A stretch of 48,932 nucleotides of DNA from Lautropia mirabilis (GCA_945876565.1 CAMCOS010000017.1:1-48932); one strand, 5' to 3'; numbered from the stretch's first letter, positions 20,895 to 30,948 are shown. A program made the numbers and translations. The notes: generated by a model from the sequence alone, not told the origin.

Positions 20895-21499
20895 GCACCT
20901 TGACTGCTCCACTGCTGCCCTGTGTGCTGGAACTTGGCAACGTTCAGCTCGAACCATTGACCATGGCGCATGCCCAGGCCCTGGAGGCCGCTGCTGGTTG
21001 CGGCGAACTCTGGCGCTTGCGCGTGACCTCGGTGCCTGAACCAGGTTCGTCTCGAAGTTACATCCAGACGGCTTTAGAAGGACAAGCCGCCGGCCATATG
21101 CTGCCGTTTGCGGTGCGCGACCTGCAGACCGGCCAAGTGGTTGGCAGCACCCGCTATCACGACATCATCACCAATGTGGCTAGATTGGAAATTGGCTACA
21201 CCTGGTATGCCAAACGCTATCAACGCACACACCTGAACACCACCTGCAAGTTAATGCTGCTAACCCACGCCTTCGAGACGCTCGGTGCGCAAACCGTGGG
21301 TTGGCGCACCGACAATTTCAACTGGGCTTCGCAGCGCGCCATCGAGCGCCTAGGTGCCAAGCGCGATGGCGTGATTCGTGGCCATGCGCTGCGTCGTGAC
21401 GGCACGGTACGCGACACGGTGATGTATAGCGTAACCCTGGGTGAATGGCCAGAGATCAAGGCACACCTGATTCACATGCTAGACCGTCATGCTGGCTGA
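20891..21499 (+). CDS. GNAT-family N-acetyltransferase (RimJ/RimL-like)
   Basis: A 202-residue acetyltransferase. The opening VQLEPLTMAHAQAL matches RimL-type enzymes; GSTRYHDI, EIGYTWYAKRYQRT and the acetyl-CoA region leading to NFNWASQRAIERLGAKRDGVIRGHALR are typical. Such proteins transfer acetyl groups from acetyl-CoA to protein N-termini or small amines; the substrate is unknown. Its ATG overlaps the MoxR stop (ATGA), and its end overlaps the CoxE-like start by 11 bases, so it is translated as part of that operon. Confidence 0.9.
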   Translation: MSTLTAPLLPCVLELGNVQLEPLTMAHAQALEAAAGCGELWRLRVTSVPEPGSSRSYIQTALEGQAAGHMLPFAVRDLQTGQVVGSTRYHDIITNVARLEIGYTWYAKRYQRTHLNTTCKLMLLTHAFETLGAQTVGWRTDNFNWASQRAIERLGAKRDGVIRGHALRRDGTVRDTVMYSVTLGEWPEIKAHLIHMLDRHAG

Positions 21500-22658
21500 T
21501 TTTTTCTATCACCTGCGCGCGCACGAGATCAAAGTCAGCGTCAAGGAGTACCTGACGCTGTTAGAAGCTTTGAGCGAGCCCATCATGGCACCTAGCTTGG
21601 AAAACTTTTATTACCTGGCCAGAACCACGCTCATCAAAGACGAGTCCTTGTTTGACCGCTTTGACCGAGCCTTTGGTAGTTATTACCGCAACCTGCAGGC
21701 CGAACTACCCGGCAAAGAGGTGCCGCTAGACTGGCTGATCAAGGAATTTGAGCGTCGCCTGACCGCCGAGCAAAAGGCTGAACTTCAAAAGCATGGCTGG
21801 GACAAGCTCATGGAGATGTTTCAGGAACGATTAAACGAACAGAACGAGCGGCACGCTGGTGGTAACCGCTGGATAGGCACAGGCGGCACCTCCCCATTTG
21901 GTCATGGCGGCTATCACCCAGAAGGCATCCGTGTCGGCGGCAAGTCAGCCGGCAACCGCACCGCAGTCAAAGTCTGGGATGAAAGACAGTTTCGTGATTA
22001 CGATGACCGGATAGAACTCGGCATACGAAACTTCAAGGTGGCTTTGCGTCGACTGCGCCGCTTTGCCCGAGAAGGCGCGGCACTTGAGCTTGACTTGGAT
22101 GACACCATCCGCAGCACCGCTCGCAATGCCGGACATCTAGACATCAAACTCATTGCCGAGCGCCACAATAACGTCAAAGTACTGATGCTGCTCGATGTGG
22201 GCGGCAGCATGGATGACCACATTGGCCGTGTAGAGGAGCTTTTTTCGGCGGCGCGCAGCGAATTCAGAAACTTTGAGGTCTACTATTTTCACAACTGCCC
22301 CTACGAGCATCTGTGGCAATCAAACCGACGCCGACAAATGGAGCGCTTTGATACCTGGGACATCCTGCGCAAGTTCAACGCCGATTGGCGCCTGATTTTT
22401 GTGGGTGATGCATCCATGAGCCCCTACGAACTCCTGCAGCCTGGCGGCGCAGTAGAACACTATAACAAAGAGGCTGGCGCCCAATGGCTGCAACGCATGG
22501 TCAGCACTTGGCCCAAGGCGATCTGGTTAAATCCAGAGCCACAAGCCTCCTGGCCCTATCGACAGTCGATTGCGCTAATCCGAAACATCATGCAAGACCG
22601 CATGTTTCCAGTCACAGTGGCCGGCCTCGAACAAGCCATGCGACTGCTATCAAAGTAA
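21489..22658 (+). CDS. VWA-domain protein, CoxE-like
   Basis: A 389-residue protein. The N-terminal helical part (VSVKEYLTLLEAL, LARTTLIKDESLFDRFDRAF) is followed by a Gly-rich segment (about 125-155) and a C-terminal von Willebrand A domain. Its metal site starts DVGGSMD (Asp236, Ser240), with Gly replacing the first Ser of DxSxS, as is usual in this branch. CoxE-type proteins partner with MoxR ATPases in assembling metal centres; the client here is unknown. The two cytochromes c encoded divergently are possible clients by context only. Confidence 0.88.
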   Translation: MLADFFYHLRAHEIKVSVKEYLTLLEALSEPIMAPSLENFYYLARTTLIKDESLFDRFDRAFGSYYRNLQAELPGKEVPLDWLIKEFERRLTAEQKAELQKHGWDKLMEMFQERLNEQNERHAGGNRWIGTGGTSPFGHGGYHPEGIRVGGKSAGNRTAVKVWDERQFRDYDDRIELGIRNFKVALRRLRRFAREGAALELDLDDTIRSTARNAGHLDIKLIAERHNNVKVLMLLDVGGSMDDHIGRVEELFSAARSEFRNFEVYYFHNCPYEHLWQSNRRRQMERFDTWDILRKFNADWRLIFVGDASMSPYELLQPGGAVEHYNKEAGAQWLQRMVSTWPKAIWLNPEPQASWPYRQSIALIRNIMQDRMFPVTVAGLEQAMRLLSK

Positions 22659-22848
22659 CTTACCATCAAGGTAACCTTTACAGCAACCGCTCCTTTTTTG
22701 TAACCGCACGCAAACGCCAATTGCGCCAAACCATGGCTACAGCTATCGTTTCGATCCATACTCCCACCATGGTTGTCCGGAACCTTCCGGGCGACTGGCT
22801 ATCCAACAGGACAAGACATTGTTTGCCCTGAACCCATCTAGGTTAAAT

Positions 22849-25608
22849 ATGACACGCTTTAAATCAATTTCTCACTGGCTCGTGACACTGACTTTGACGG
22901 TGCTTTTTTTGCCGGCGCAGGCATTGACCCTGCCGCACGGCGTACAAAAAGTCACCGAAGTCGAAGGAATTTCCGAATACCGCATCGACAGCAACGGCTT
23001 TCGGTTTTTGTTGGCCCCCGACAACGCCAAGCCATCGGTCACGGTCAACATGACTTACTTAGTGGGTTCACGCCACGAGAACTACGGTCAGACCGGCATG
23101 GCACATCTGCTCGAACACATGATCTTCAAAGGCACGCCCACGACCCGTAACGCGCTAGCTGAGTTCTCCAAACGCGGGCTTCGTGCTAACGGGACAACCT
23201 CTGAGGACCGCACCAATTACTTTGCCACATTCGCCTCCAACACGGATACTCTGGATTGGTATATCCGTTGGCAGGCTGACGCCATGATCAACTCCATCAT
23301 CGCGCGCGAGGACCTGGATTCAGAGATGACTGTGGTCAGAAATGAGATGGAGCGTGGTGAAAACAGTCCGTTTCGCATGCTCTATCAAAAGACCCACGCG
23401 AGTGCCTTTGAATGGCACAACTATGGCAAGAGCGTCATCGGCGCTCGCTCTGACGTTGAGGGTGTGGACATCGAGCAGCTCCGAGACTTCTATCGCCTGT
23501 ACTACCAACCTGACAATGCCGTGCTGATGGTCGCTGGCAAGTTCGATGAACAGCAAGCCATCAACACCATCGTCGATGCCTTTGGGTCCATTGCCAAACC
23601 CACCCGCACACTGCCACGCGAATACACCGTGGAGCCCGTACAAGATGGTGAGCGCCGCATCACCTTGCGCCGCTCAGGTGGTACGCCGCTGGCAGCTGCG
23701 GTTTATCGAATCCCATCAGCTGGCGACCCAGACTATCCGGCGCTAGAACTAGCCACGATGATGGTCAGTGACGTACCATCAGGCCGTTTATACAAAGCAC
23801 TGGTGCCCACTGAACTTGCCAGCGATGTATTTGGCTTTGCGCGCGACATGTATGGCCCAGGCACGGTGATGTTTGGCGCAGAGTTAAAGCCTGGCATGGA
23901 CCCATACAAAGCGCTCGCGACCATGACTGAAACCCTGGAAGCACTGAGTAGCAGCCCATTTACTGAGGAGGAGCTGAACCGAGCTCGTAGCCAATGGATC
24001 AATAGCTGGGACGAGCTCTACAGCAATGTGCAACGGATTGGCGTGGCAGTGTCTGAGCCGATTGCCCATGGCGACTGGCGCCTGATCTTCAAGCAGCGCG
24101 ACCGCATCAAAGAAATCACTCTAGAAGATGTTCAACGTGTTGTTGGTCAGTATTTTGTGGCGGCCAACCGCACCGAAGGTCTTTACATCCCGACCGACAG
24201 CCCCGTTCGTGCGCCAAACAAAGAGCGTTTCGATATCGAACCGCTGCTTGAAGGCTACATGGGTGACATTCAAGCCGAGATGGCTGAAGCATTTGACGCC
24301 ACACCCGCCAACATCGACAAGCTGACAGACCGGCGCTTGCTTAACCTACCCAGTGGTCCCGTGAAGATGGCGCTTTTGAACAAGCCCACTCGGGGTCAGC
24401 GCGTACAAGCCAATATCCTGTTGCGCTTTGGTGGCTTAGAGAGCTTGAAAGGCAAGTCCACTGTGGCTAGCGTGACCGCAGGCATGCTCGATTACGGCAC
24501 CGAGGCCATGACACGCCAGCAGATCCGTGATCGACTTCAAGAGTTCAATGCAGAGATGAACATTGATGGCAGTGACACGGATGTATCCATCAATATCTCC
24601 ACCATCGGTGCCAACTTGCCGGCCGTCATCGATTTAGCCCTGCATGTGATCAAACACGCCAATTTCCCGGAAAAGGATCTGAACGAGTACATCACCCAGA
24701 GCATTACCAGCATTAAGGCATCCATGGCTGAGCCAGGCGCCTTGGCCTCAAGCGCGCTAGCGCGCTATGAGAGCCCTTGGCCCAAGGATGATGTGCGCTA
24801 CGTGCCCACCTTTGAAGAAGCAATTGCGGACTTTGAAGCAATCAAGCGCAGCGATCTCGTGGCGTTTCACAACGCCTTCTACGGCGGTGGCAACATCACC
24901 GTCGCAATAGTCGGTGCCTTTGAGCCCGACACAGTGATCGATACCGTCACAAAGTCTCTCAAAGACTGGCGCAGAGCACCGAAGTTTGAGCGCATTCCCT
25001 ACCCCGTCCTAGCGCTCAAACCCACGCTCATGCGCATCGACACGCCCGACAAGGCCAATGCGGTCTACCTGTCACGACTCTCGCTACCCTTGCAAGACAC
25101 CGACCCCGATTACCCCGCATTGGTCATGGGTAACTATCTGCTTGGCGCTGCATCGAGCTCGCGCCTTTGGATGCGAATTCGCGAAACAGATGGGCTCTCA
25201 TACGATGTGAGAAGCATGTTGTCTGCTTCCGCGTTTGAACCAAGCGCAGATTGGACTTTTTCCGGTATCTTCGCCCCCCAGAGCTGGGAAAAGTTTGATT
25301 CAGCGCTGCAAGAGGAAATCAACCGAGTGTTGACCGAGGGCTTTACCGATGCGGAAGTGGCGCAGGGCGCACAGTCCCTTGTCACCTTGCGCGAACTAAA
25401 CCGCGCCCAAGACACCGTGCTGGCCAGAGGCTGGATCAACTATCTGGATGAGAACCGCACATTTGCCTGGTCAGCCGAGTTTGATGAAAAACTCAAGGCG
25501 CTGAACGCTGAGACCGTCAATGCAGCGATACGCAAATACCTCAAACCAGAAAACTTGGTACAAGCCTTAGCAGGTGACTTCAAAGCCACACCCAAGCAAG
25601 GCAACTGA
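22849..25608 (+). CDS. M16-family zinc metallopeptidase, two-domain, exported
   Basis: A 919-residue periplasmic peptidase. The signal peptide is MTRFKSISHWLVTLTLTVLF followed by LPAQA. The first M16 domain has the inverted zinc motif HLLEH (86-90) with the third ligand Glu166 in RNEME, 76 residues on. The second half repeats the fold (HNAFYGGGNITVAIVGAF) without HxxEH, as in pitrilysin-like proteins where it forms the other half of the chamber. The ATG at 22849 starts the signal peptide; the open frame runs ten codons further upstream. A strong terminator follows. Confidence 0.93.
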   Translation: MTRFKSISHWLVTLTLTVLFLPAQALTLPHGVQKVTEVEGISEYRIDSNGFRFLLAPDNAKPSVTVNMTYLVGSRHENYGQTGMAHLLEHMIFKGTPTTRNALAEFSKRGLRANGTTSEDRTNYFATFASNTDTLDWYIRWQADAMINSIIAREDLDSEMTVVRNEMERGENSPFRMLYQKTHASAFEWHNYGKSVIGARSDVEGVDIEQLRDFYRLYYQPDNAVLMVAGKFDEQQAINTIVDAFGSIAKPTRTLPREYTVEPVQDGERRITLRRSGGTPLAAAVYRIPSAGDPDYPALELATMMVSDVPSGRLYKALVPTELASDVFGFARDMYGPGTVMFGAELKPGMDPYKALATMTETLEALSSSPFTEEELNRARSQWINSWDELYSNVQRIGVAVSEPIAHGDWRLIFKQRDRIKEITLEDVQRVVGQYFVAANRTEGLYIPTDSPVRAPNKERFDIEPLLEGYMGDIQAEMAEAFDATPANIDKLTDRRLLNLPSGPVKMALLNKPTRGQRVQANILLRFGGLESLKGKSTVASVTAGMLDYGTEAMTRQQIRDRLQEFNAEMNIDGSDTDVSINISTIGANLPAVIDLALHVIKHANFPEKDLNEYITQSITSIKASMAEPGALASSALARYESPWPKDDVRYVPTFEEAIADFEAIKRSDLVAFHNAFYGGGNITVAIVGAFEPDTVIDTVTKSLKDWRRAPKFERIPYPVLALKPTLMRIDTPDKANAVYLSRLSLPLQDTDPDYPALVMGNYLLGAASSSRLWMRIRETDGLSYDVRSMLSASAFEPSADWTFSGIFAPQSWEKFDSALQEEINRVLTEGFTDAEVAQGAQSLVTLRELNRAQDTVLARGWINYLDENRTFAWSAEFDEKLKALNAETVNAAIRKYLKPENLVQALAGDFKATPKQGN

Positions 25609-25609
25609 C

Positions 25610-25637
25610 CGAACCGGACTGATCGAACCGGACTGAT
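25610..25637. repeat. tandem 14-base repeat, two copies
   Basis: CGAACCGGACTGAT occurs twice head to tail immediately after the M16 stop codon and before the terminator. This is probably a small local duplication. Confidence 0.7.
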
Positions 25638-25640
25638 GCC

Positions 25641-25674
25641 AACACAAGGCCCAAGCGCTTGGGCCTTGTGTTTT
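25641..25674 (+). terminator. strong terminator after the M16 peptidase gene
   Basis: A perfect 32-base palindrome (AACACAAGGCCCAAGC at 25641-25656 and its complement at 25657-25672) ends in TTTT on the plus strand. With only two T's on the minus strand it mainly stops plus-strand transcription. Confidence 0.85.
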
Positions 25675-25756
25675 AGAAGCACCCTTTCTCGCAACAAAAC
25701 AGTTTGGTTAACCCGGACCGTTAGGTGATGGTGTTTTAAAGCCAAGGCAGAGTGAC

Positions 25757-25780
25757 GGATACGCGGATACGCGGATACGC
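25757..25780. repeat. 8-base tandem repeat, three copies
   Basis: GGATACGC is repeated three times between the convergent M16 and dnaJ genes. It is a candidate for slipped-strand length variation; nothing suggests a function. Confidence 0.7.
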
Positions 25781-25857
25781 GGACTGAAAGCCAGCCATGC
25801 GCTCACTGGCGTATGCCTGACTGCCAGTGGATGCAAATTAAGACCAACCGAGAACGG

Positions 25858-26988
25858 TCAAGAGAAAAACTCCTTGACCCGATCAGTCCAGGACTTGGTC
25901 TGAGGGGTATGGCGATGGCCGGCTTCGCCGAGCGATTTTTCAAATTGACGCAACAAATCCTTTTGCTCGTCAGTCAGTTTGATCGGTGTCTCAACCAACA
26001 CATGACAATAAAGATCCCCCGGGTAGCCTGCACGCACCCCCTTGATGCCCTTGCCGCGCAGCCGGAAAGTTTTGCCAGACTGTGTGCCATCTGGAATCGT
26101 GATCTCTGCTTTGCCGCTCAGCGTAGGCACCTGAATGTCGCCACCCAAAGCCGCCGTGGTGAACGGAATCGTCAACTCGCAATGCAAATCGTCGCCATCA
26201 CGCTGAAAAATTCTGTGGGGCTTGATATGAATTTCCACAAACAAGTCGCCCGGAGGACCACCATTGACGCCCGGCTCGCCATTGCCGGCTGACCGAATCC
26301 GCATGCCGTCGTCAATGCCGGCTGGGATCTTAACTTGCAAGGTCTTGTTCTTGCGCGTGCGACCAACGCCATCACATGCTTTACAAGGGTCGGTGATTTC
26401 CCGACCACTGCCATGACACGTCGGGCAAGTTTGCTGCACGCTAAAGAAACCCTGCTGCATACGCACTGCGCCCGCGCCGCCACAAGTTCGACACGTGGTC
26501 GGTGATGTACCTGGTTTGGCACCAGAGCCCCGACACGTTTCACACGTCTCCCAACTCGGCACCCGAATCTCAGTCTCAAAGCCATTGGCTGCCTGCTCAA
26601 GCGTAACATCCATGGCGTACTTCAGGTCCGCGCCACGGTAAACCTGGGGCCCACCACCGCCACCACCTCGGCGTGCGCCGCCAAATATTTCACCAAAAAT
26701 ATCACCGAATGCATCGGAAAACGCTGCACCACCGGCTCCACCACGCATGCCAGCAGCGTTCGGGTCCACACCCGCGTGCCCGAATCGGTCATAGGCGGCA
26801 CGCTTTTCTGGGTCAGCGAGGATTTCGTATGCCTCTTTGGTAGCCTTGAACTTATCTTCGGCCTCTTTGCTATCCGGATTCCGGTCAGGGTGCCACTTCA
26901 TCGCGAGCTTGCGATAGGCTTTTTTGATGTCGTCATCCGAGGCGTTCTTGGCAACGCCTAGCACCTCATAAAAATCTTTTTTTGCCAT
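25858..26988 (-). CDS. dnaJ: chaperone protein DnaJ
   Basis: A 376-residue Hsp40 co-chaperone that delivers clients to DnaK and stimulates its ATPase. The J domain has the HPD motif (KWHPDRNPD, about residues 32-40). It is followed by a Gly/Phe-rich segment ([23 protein letters not shown]) and four zinc-binding repeats ([32 protein letters not shown]), then the C-terminal substrate domains. Full length. Last gene of the heat-shock cluster. Confidence 0.98.
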   Translation of the reverse strand: MAKKDFYEVLGVAKNASDDDIKKAYRKLAMKWHPDRNPDSKEAEDKFKATKEAYEILADPEKRAAYDRFGHAGVDPNAAGMRGGAGGAAFSDAFGDIFGEIFGGARRGGGGGGPQVYRGADLKYAMDVTLEQAANGFETEIRVPSWETCETCRGSGAKPGTSPTTCRTCGGAGAVRMQQGFFSVQQTCPTCHGSGREITDPCKACDGVGRTRKNKTLQVKIPAGIDDGMRIRSAGNGEPGVNGGPPGDLFVEIHIKPHRIFQRDGDDLHCELTIPFTTAALGGDIQVPTLSGKAEITIPDGTQSGKTFRLRGKGIKGVRAGYPGDLYCHVLVETPIKLTDEQKDLLRQFEKSLGEAGHRHTPQTKSWTDRVKEFFS

Positions 26989-27102
26989 GATTGCGCTTCA
27001 AGGGTTATTCGTGACTGCGCCCGGCAACCCATTTTACGGAGTTGTCGGGCGCCAGGCCTTGGGCCTACAGGTTAATGCCAGCGGTTCTCAGCAAACCGCA
27101 AA
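26989..27102 (-). other. dnaK-dnaJ intergenic region with a GC-rich stem-loop
   Basis: On the minus strand GCGCCCG and CGGGCGC form a 7-bp stem around a loop of about 22 bases (roughly 27020-27055), and a GGCC/GGCC stem precedes it. No T-run follows. It could partially attenuate or stabilise the dnaK transcript so that dnaJ is made in smaller amounts. No second sigma-32 promoter was seen here. Confidence 0.4.
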
Positions 27103-29025
27103 TCAATCGCGCTTGACTTCTTTGAAGTCCGCATCCACGACGTCCTCAGCGGTCGACTTCGCGCCAGCATCCTGCGCTTGCCCGGCCGCAGACTGAGTTT
27201 GCATGTCAGCGTACATCTTCTCGCCCAACTTTTGCGAGGCCTTGGACAGGGTTTCAACCTTACCATCGAGCTCAGCCTTGTCAGCGTTCTGCTTCAGCGC
27301 CTCTTCAAGATCAGCAACAGCTTTCTCGATCGCCTCTTTCTCACTGGCATCGATTTTGTCACCATGCTCGGCCAGTGACTTGCGGGTGGCATGGACCAAG
27401 GCATCAGCCGCGTTACGAGTCTGGGCAAGCTCAGCCATACGATGGTCTTCAGCCGCATTGGCCTCAGCGTCCTTGACCATGCGCTCGATCTCTTGCTCCG
27501 TCAAACCCGAGTTGGCTTTGATCGTGATCTTGTTTTCCTTGCCAGTGCCTTTGTCCTTAGCAGACACATGCACGATGCCGTTGGCATCAATGTCAAATGT
27601 CACCTCAATTTGGGGCATGCCACGCGGTGCTGGCGGGATACCCTCGAGATTAAACTCGCCCAGCATCTTGTTGCCAGATGCAATCTCACGCTCTCCCTGG
27701 AACACCTTAATCGTCACCGCGGGCTGGTTATCGTCCGCTGTTGAGAAGGTCTGCGAGAACCGGGTCGGGATTGTGGTGTTCTTTGAGATCATCTTGGTCA
27801 TGACCCCACCGAGCGTCTCAATGCCAAGCGACAAGGGGGTGACATCAAGCAGCAACACATCCTTGCGATCGCCCGAAAGCACTGAGCCCTGGATCGCAGC
27901 ACCCGCAGCCACCGCCTCATCGGGGTTGACGTCTTTGCGCGGCTCGCGACCAAAGAACTCTTTGACCTTCTCTTGAACCTTGGGCATGCGGGTCATGCCG
28001 CCCACCAAAATCACATCGTCAATGTCACTGACTTTGACGCCAGCATCTTTGATGGCAGTACGGCAAGGCTCAATCGTGCGCTCGATCAAGTCTTCTACAA
28101 GCGATTCAAGTTTGGCACGCGTGATCTTCAGGTTCAAGTGCTTGGGCCCAGAGGCATCAGCCGTGATGTACGGCAAGTTGAACTCGGTCTGCTGGCTCGA
28201 GGAAAGCTCGATCTTGGCTTTCTCAGCGGCCTCTTTCAAACGCTGCAGTGCCAGTACGTCCTTGGACAGATCAACACCCTGCTCTTTCTTGAACTCGCTA
28301 ATCACGTAGTCGATAATGCGCTGATCAAAGTCCTCGCCACCCAGGAAAGTGTCGCCGTTGGTCGAGAGCACTTCGAACTGCTTCTCGCCATCGACATCAG
28401 CGATTTCGATGATCGAAATGTCAAACGTGCCACCACCGAGGTCATAGACCGCGATTTTACGATCGCCACGCTCGGACTTGTCCATGCCAAATGCCAAGGC
28501 AGCCGCGGTGGGCTCGTTGATAATGCGCTTGACTTCCAGGCCGGCAATCCGGCCAGCATCTTTGGTCGCCTGGCGCTGGCTGTCGTTAAAGTAGGCCGGC
28601 ACGGTAATGACTGCTTCAGTCACCGGTTCACCCAAATAGTCCTCGGCGGTTTTTTTCATTTTGCGCAGAATGTCAGCCGAAACCTGTGCGGGTGCCAGCG
28701 GCTTACCCTGGGCCTCAACCCACGCATCACCGTTATCGGCCTGCACGATCTTGTAAGGCATCAGATCAACGTCTTTCTTGACAGCGTCTTCACTGAACTT
28801 GCGGCCAATCAGGCGCTTGACAGCGTAGAGCGTGTTCTTTGGGTTGGTGACAGCCTGACGCTTGGCTGGCGCACCAACGAGCGTCTCGCCATCTTCCATG
28901 TAGGCCACGATCGAGGGCGTGGTGCGCGTGCCCTCCGCGTTCTCAATGATTTTGGCCTTGCCGCCCTCAACCACAGCCACACAGCTGTTGGTGGTACCAA
29001 GGTCAATACCGATAATTTTGCTCAT
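27103..29025 (-). CDS. dnaK: chaperone protein DnaK (Hsp70)
   Basis: A 640-residue ATP-driven chaperone. The phosphate-binding motif [14 protein letters not shown] opens the protein; the second motif is [13 protein letters not shown], and the linker [18 protein letters not shown] leads into the substrate-binding domain. The C-terminus is Ala/Gln-rich and ends [12 protein letters not shown], the tail that binds GrpE/TPR-type partners. Full length. A near-consensus sigma-32 promoter lies 67-94 bases upstream. Confidence 0.99.
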   Translation of the reverse strand: MSKIIGIDLGTTNSCVAVVEGGKAKIIENAEGTRTTPSIVAYMEDGETLVGAPAKRQAVTNPKNTLYAVKRLIGRKFSEDAVKKDVDLMPYKIVQADNGDAWVEAQGKPLAPAQVSADILRKMKKTAEDYLGEPVTEAVITVPAYFNDSQRQATKDAGRIAGLEVKRIINEPTAAALAFGMDKSERGDRKIAVYDLGGGTFDISIIEIADVDGEKQFEVLSTNGDTFLGGEDFDQRIIDYVISEFKKEQGVDLSKDVLALQRLKEAAEKAKIELSSSQQTEFNLPYITADASGPKHLNLKITRAKLESLVEDLIERTIEPCRTAIKDAGVKVSDIDDVILVGGMTRMPKVQEKVKEFFGREPRKDVNPDEAVAAGAAIQGSVLSGDRKDVLLLDVTPLSLGIETLGGVMTKMISKNTTIPTRFSQTFSTADDNQPAVTIKVFQGEREIASGNKMLGEFNLEGIPPAPRGMPQIEVTFDIDANGIVHVSAKDKGTGKENKITIKANSGLTEQEIERMVKDAEANAAEDHRMAELAQTRNAADALVHATRKSLAEHGDKIDASEKEAIEKAVADLEEALKQNADKAELDGKVETLSKASQKLGEKMYADMQTQSAAGQAQDAGAKSTAEDVVDADFKEVKRD

Positions 29026-29091
29026 GATGTTTTACCTTTGTTTAGTCAGTCCGGTGTCAAACGCGTTCGACATTAAGATTTCATGATTTGA

Positions 29092-29119
29092 ATATGGGGC
29101 TATCTGATCTGTTTTCAAG
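29092..29119 (-). promoter_or_regulatory. sigma-32 heat-shock promoter of dnaK
   Basis: On the minus strand the -35 is CTTGAAA (29113-29119) and the -10 is CCCCATAT (29092-29099), with a 13-base spacer. Both elements match the RpoH consensus, so dnaK has its own heat-inducible promoter inside the grpE-dnaK gap. Confidence 0.9.
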
Positions 29120-29166
29120 GGCGAAGTGGCTTCATCTCGAAACCACCAGACACCAAAAAGCTATTT

Positions 29167-29751
29167 TTAGCTAGCTACAGTCACCAGCGCTGGCCTCAGA
29201 ACCCGGTCAGCGATCAAATAGCCCTTTTGCAACACCGCTACGACTGTGTTGGCGTTCTGCTCGGCAGGCACGGTTGCGATCGCCTGATGCAAATGCGGAT
29301 CAAACTTTTCTCCCGTCGCTGGGCAGATTTCGGTCAAGTGGTTACGCTCAAAAGCACCGGCTAGCTGCTTCAAAGTGGTTTGGATGCCAGCGCGCATATC
29401 GTCAGCGCTCTGCCCGGCTTGCGATAACGCTGCCTCCAAACTATCCTTGACTGGCACCAGCCCCTCAGCAAATAACTCGATCCCAAATTTGCGCGCCTTG
29501 ACCACCTCTTCTTGCGAGCGACGACGAACATTTTCCATCTCAGCCTGAGCCCTGAGCATACTGTCATGGTGCTCTTGCGCACGGGCTTGCGCTTGAGCCA
29601 AGGCCGCTCGCAGCTCGGCGATAAAATCAGGGGGCGCGAACTGATCCTGCCCAGCCTGACTCGCCTCTTTGCCCTGTTGTTGGTCTTGCGCCTCTGGCTC
29701 AAGATCAGGCTGTTGGTTCTCAGGGTGTTGCGCGTGAGATTTATCAGTCAT
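29167..29751 (-). CDS. grpE: nucleotide exchange factor GrpE
   Basis: A 194-residue homodimeric exchange factor for DnaK. The N-terminus is low-complexity and Gln/Glu-rich. The long helix follows ([38 protein letters not shown], a coiled coil). The C-terminal beta domain has [13 protein letters not shown] and [20 protein letters not shown], the family signature. It has its own sigma-32 promoter and is separated from hemH by a terminator. Confidence 0.97.
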   Translation of the reverse strand: MTDKSHAQHPENQQPDLEPEAQDQQQGKEASQAGQDQFAPPDFIAELRAALAQAQARAQEHHDSMLRAQAEMENVRRRSQEEVVKARKFGIELFAEGLVPVKDSLEAALSQAGQSADDMRAGIQTTLKQLAGAFERNHLTEICPATGEKFDPHLHQAIATVPAEQNANTVVAVLQKGYLIADRVLRPALVTVAS

Positions 29752-29788
29752 TGTTGATGCTCCAGCATGGTTTAAGCCGATGAATTGA

Positions 29789-29816
29789 TAGATGGGGACG
29801 ACCAGAACAAATTCAA
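29789..29816 (-). promoter_or_regulatory. sigma-32 heat-shock promoter of grpE
   Basis: On the minus strand the -35 is CTTGAAT (29810-29816) and the -10 is CCCCATCT (29789-29796), with a 13-base spacer. It lies 38-65 bases before the grpE ATG and has the same geometry as the dnaK promoter. Confidence 0.88.
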
Positions 29817-29836
29817 GTCACTAAAAAAAATCCCCG

Positions 29837-29857
29837 TAAAAACGCAGGAGCCCGCGT
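29837..29857 (-). terminator. terminator between hemH and grpE
   Basis: ACGCGG and CTGCGT (one G-U pair) close a GCTC tetraloop at 29842-29857 on the minus strand, directly followed by TTTT, and a second run of eight T's 10 bases on. It insulates grpE from hemH transcription, consistent with the separate heat-shock promoter. Confidence 0.65.
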
Positions 29858-29862
29858 CTGGC

Positions 29863-30948
29863 TCAATCCCCACGCCGAGTCGGCCAGCCCGAGATTTCGC
29901 GCTCGACCATGTCGGTCAAAGCATCAATCCAGGGTGCATCGTCATTTAAGCAAGCGATGTAATCAAAGCGCTCACCGCCAGCATTCATGAACGTCTCGCG
30001 CACCTCGATGCTAATTTCTTCGAGCGTCTCCAGACAATCGGCCACAAACCCGGGACAAACCACGTCCACCTTGGTGACACCAGACTTGGCCATCTGCTCC
30101 ATGGTGGGCTCAGTGTATGGCTGCAACCAAGCAGCAGGCCCAAATCGGCTTTGGAAAGTGACCAAGTATTGGTCATCAGACAAGGCCAAACGCGCAGCCA
30201 GCGCAGCCGCCGTCTCATAGCTGTCGCGGCAATACGGATCGCCAAGTTTGGTGCAGCGCTGTGGCAAACCATGAAAACTCATCACGAGTTTTTGAGGTTT
30301 GCCATGCTCGGCCCAATGGGCGCCGATCTTGTCAGCCAGTGGATTGATGTAGAGCGGGTCGACATGAAAGCGCTTGACGAACCGCATCGCTGGCTGGTCA
30401 CGCATGTGTGATGCGACCCTGGCCACCTCATCGATCACGGTGGCGGTGGTGCTGGAAGAGTACTGTGGATACAGGGGCAGTGTCAGGATATGCTCACAGC
30501 CCGCATCACGAAGTTGCAACATGGCATGGCGAATACTCGGTTTGCCATAACGCATGCCAACCGCCACTTCAACGTCCATGCCACGTGCTTTCAGTCGCTC
30601 TCGTACTCCGGCAGCCTGGCGCTCGGTGTAAACGAGCAATGGCGATCCCCCATCCATCCAGATGCCCTCATAGCGATGCACGAGCTTTTTGGGGCGTGCC
30701 AGCAAAATCGGGCCATTCAAAATTGGCCACCAAGCCAACTTCGGGATTTCGATCACCCGCGGGTCAGATAAAAACTCGCGCAAATAGCGGCGAATCGCCG
30801 GCGCAGTGGGCTCATCCGGGGTGCCGAGGTTAACCAGCATGACCCCAACCTTACCCACCTTAAATGGGGCTGGCCAGACTTTCAGGCGGGTTGGGGCTGG
30901 CTCAGGCCAGTAACGCCCACGTGATTCAGGTGATTCAGCTGCAGACAA
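29863..30948 (-). CDS. hemH: ferrochelatase
   Basis: A 361-residue enzyme inserting Fe2+ into protoporphyrin IX, the last step of haem synthesis, at the inner face of the membrane. The active-site histidine is in VMSFHGLPQRC; VMLVNLGTPDEP and CPGFVADCLETLEEI (with the conserved Glu) are characteristic. The start appears to be a TTG (30946-30948) with AGAGG five bases upstream; the next in-frame ATG (MLVNLG) would cut 36 residues that relatives usually carry in part. It lies between hrcA and grpE, as in other Burkholderiales. Confidence 0.95.
   Translation of the reverse strand: MSAAESPESRGRYWPEPAPTRLKVWPAPFKVGKVGVMLVNLGTPDEPTAPAIRRYLREFLSDPRVIEIPKLAWWPILNGPILLARPKKLVHRYEGIWMDGGSPLLVYTERQAAGVRERLKARGMDVEVAVGMRYGKPSIRHAMLQLRDAGCEHILTLPLYPQYSSSTTATVIDEVARVASHMRDQPAMRFVKRFHVDPLYINPLADKIGAHWAEHGKPQKLVMSFHGLPQRCTKLGDPYCRDSYETAAALAARLALSDDQYLVTFQSRFGPAAWLQPYTEPTMEQMAKSGVTKVDVVCPGFVADCLETLEEISIEVRETFMNAGGERFDYIACLNDDAPWIDALTDMVEREISGWPTRRGD

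Noticed and set aside
22659-22848. ACCATGG/CCATGGT inverted repeat and CCGGAACCTTCCGG stem before the M16 gene
   Set aside because: Arms are short and self-palindromic, no T-run and no match to a regulatory site; chance is likely.
22849-25608. M16 protein as an unusual fusion
   Set aside because: A two-domain chain with only the first half catalytic is normal for pitrilysin-like bacterial M16 proteins.
27203-29076. Long plus-strand open frames across dnaK (up to 367 codons)
   Set aside because: They are antisense shadows of dnaK produced by its codon bias; no independent start signal or family.
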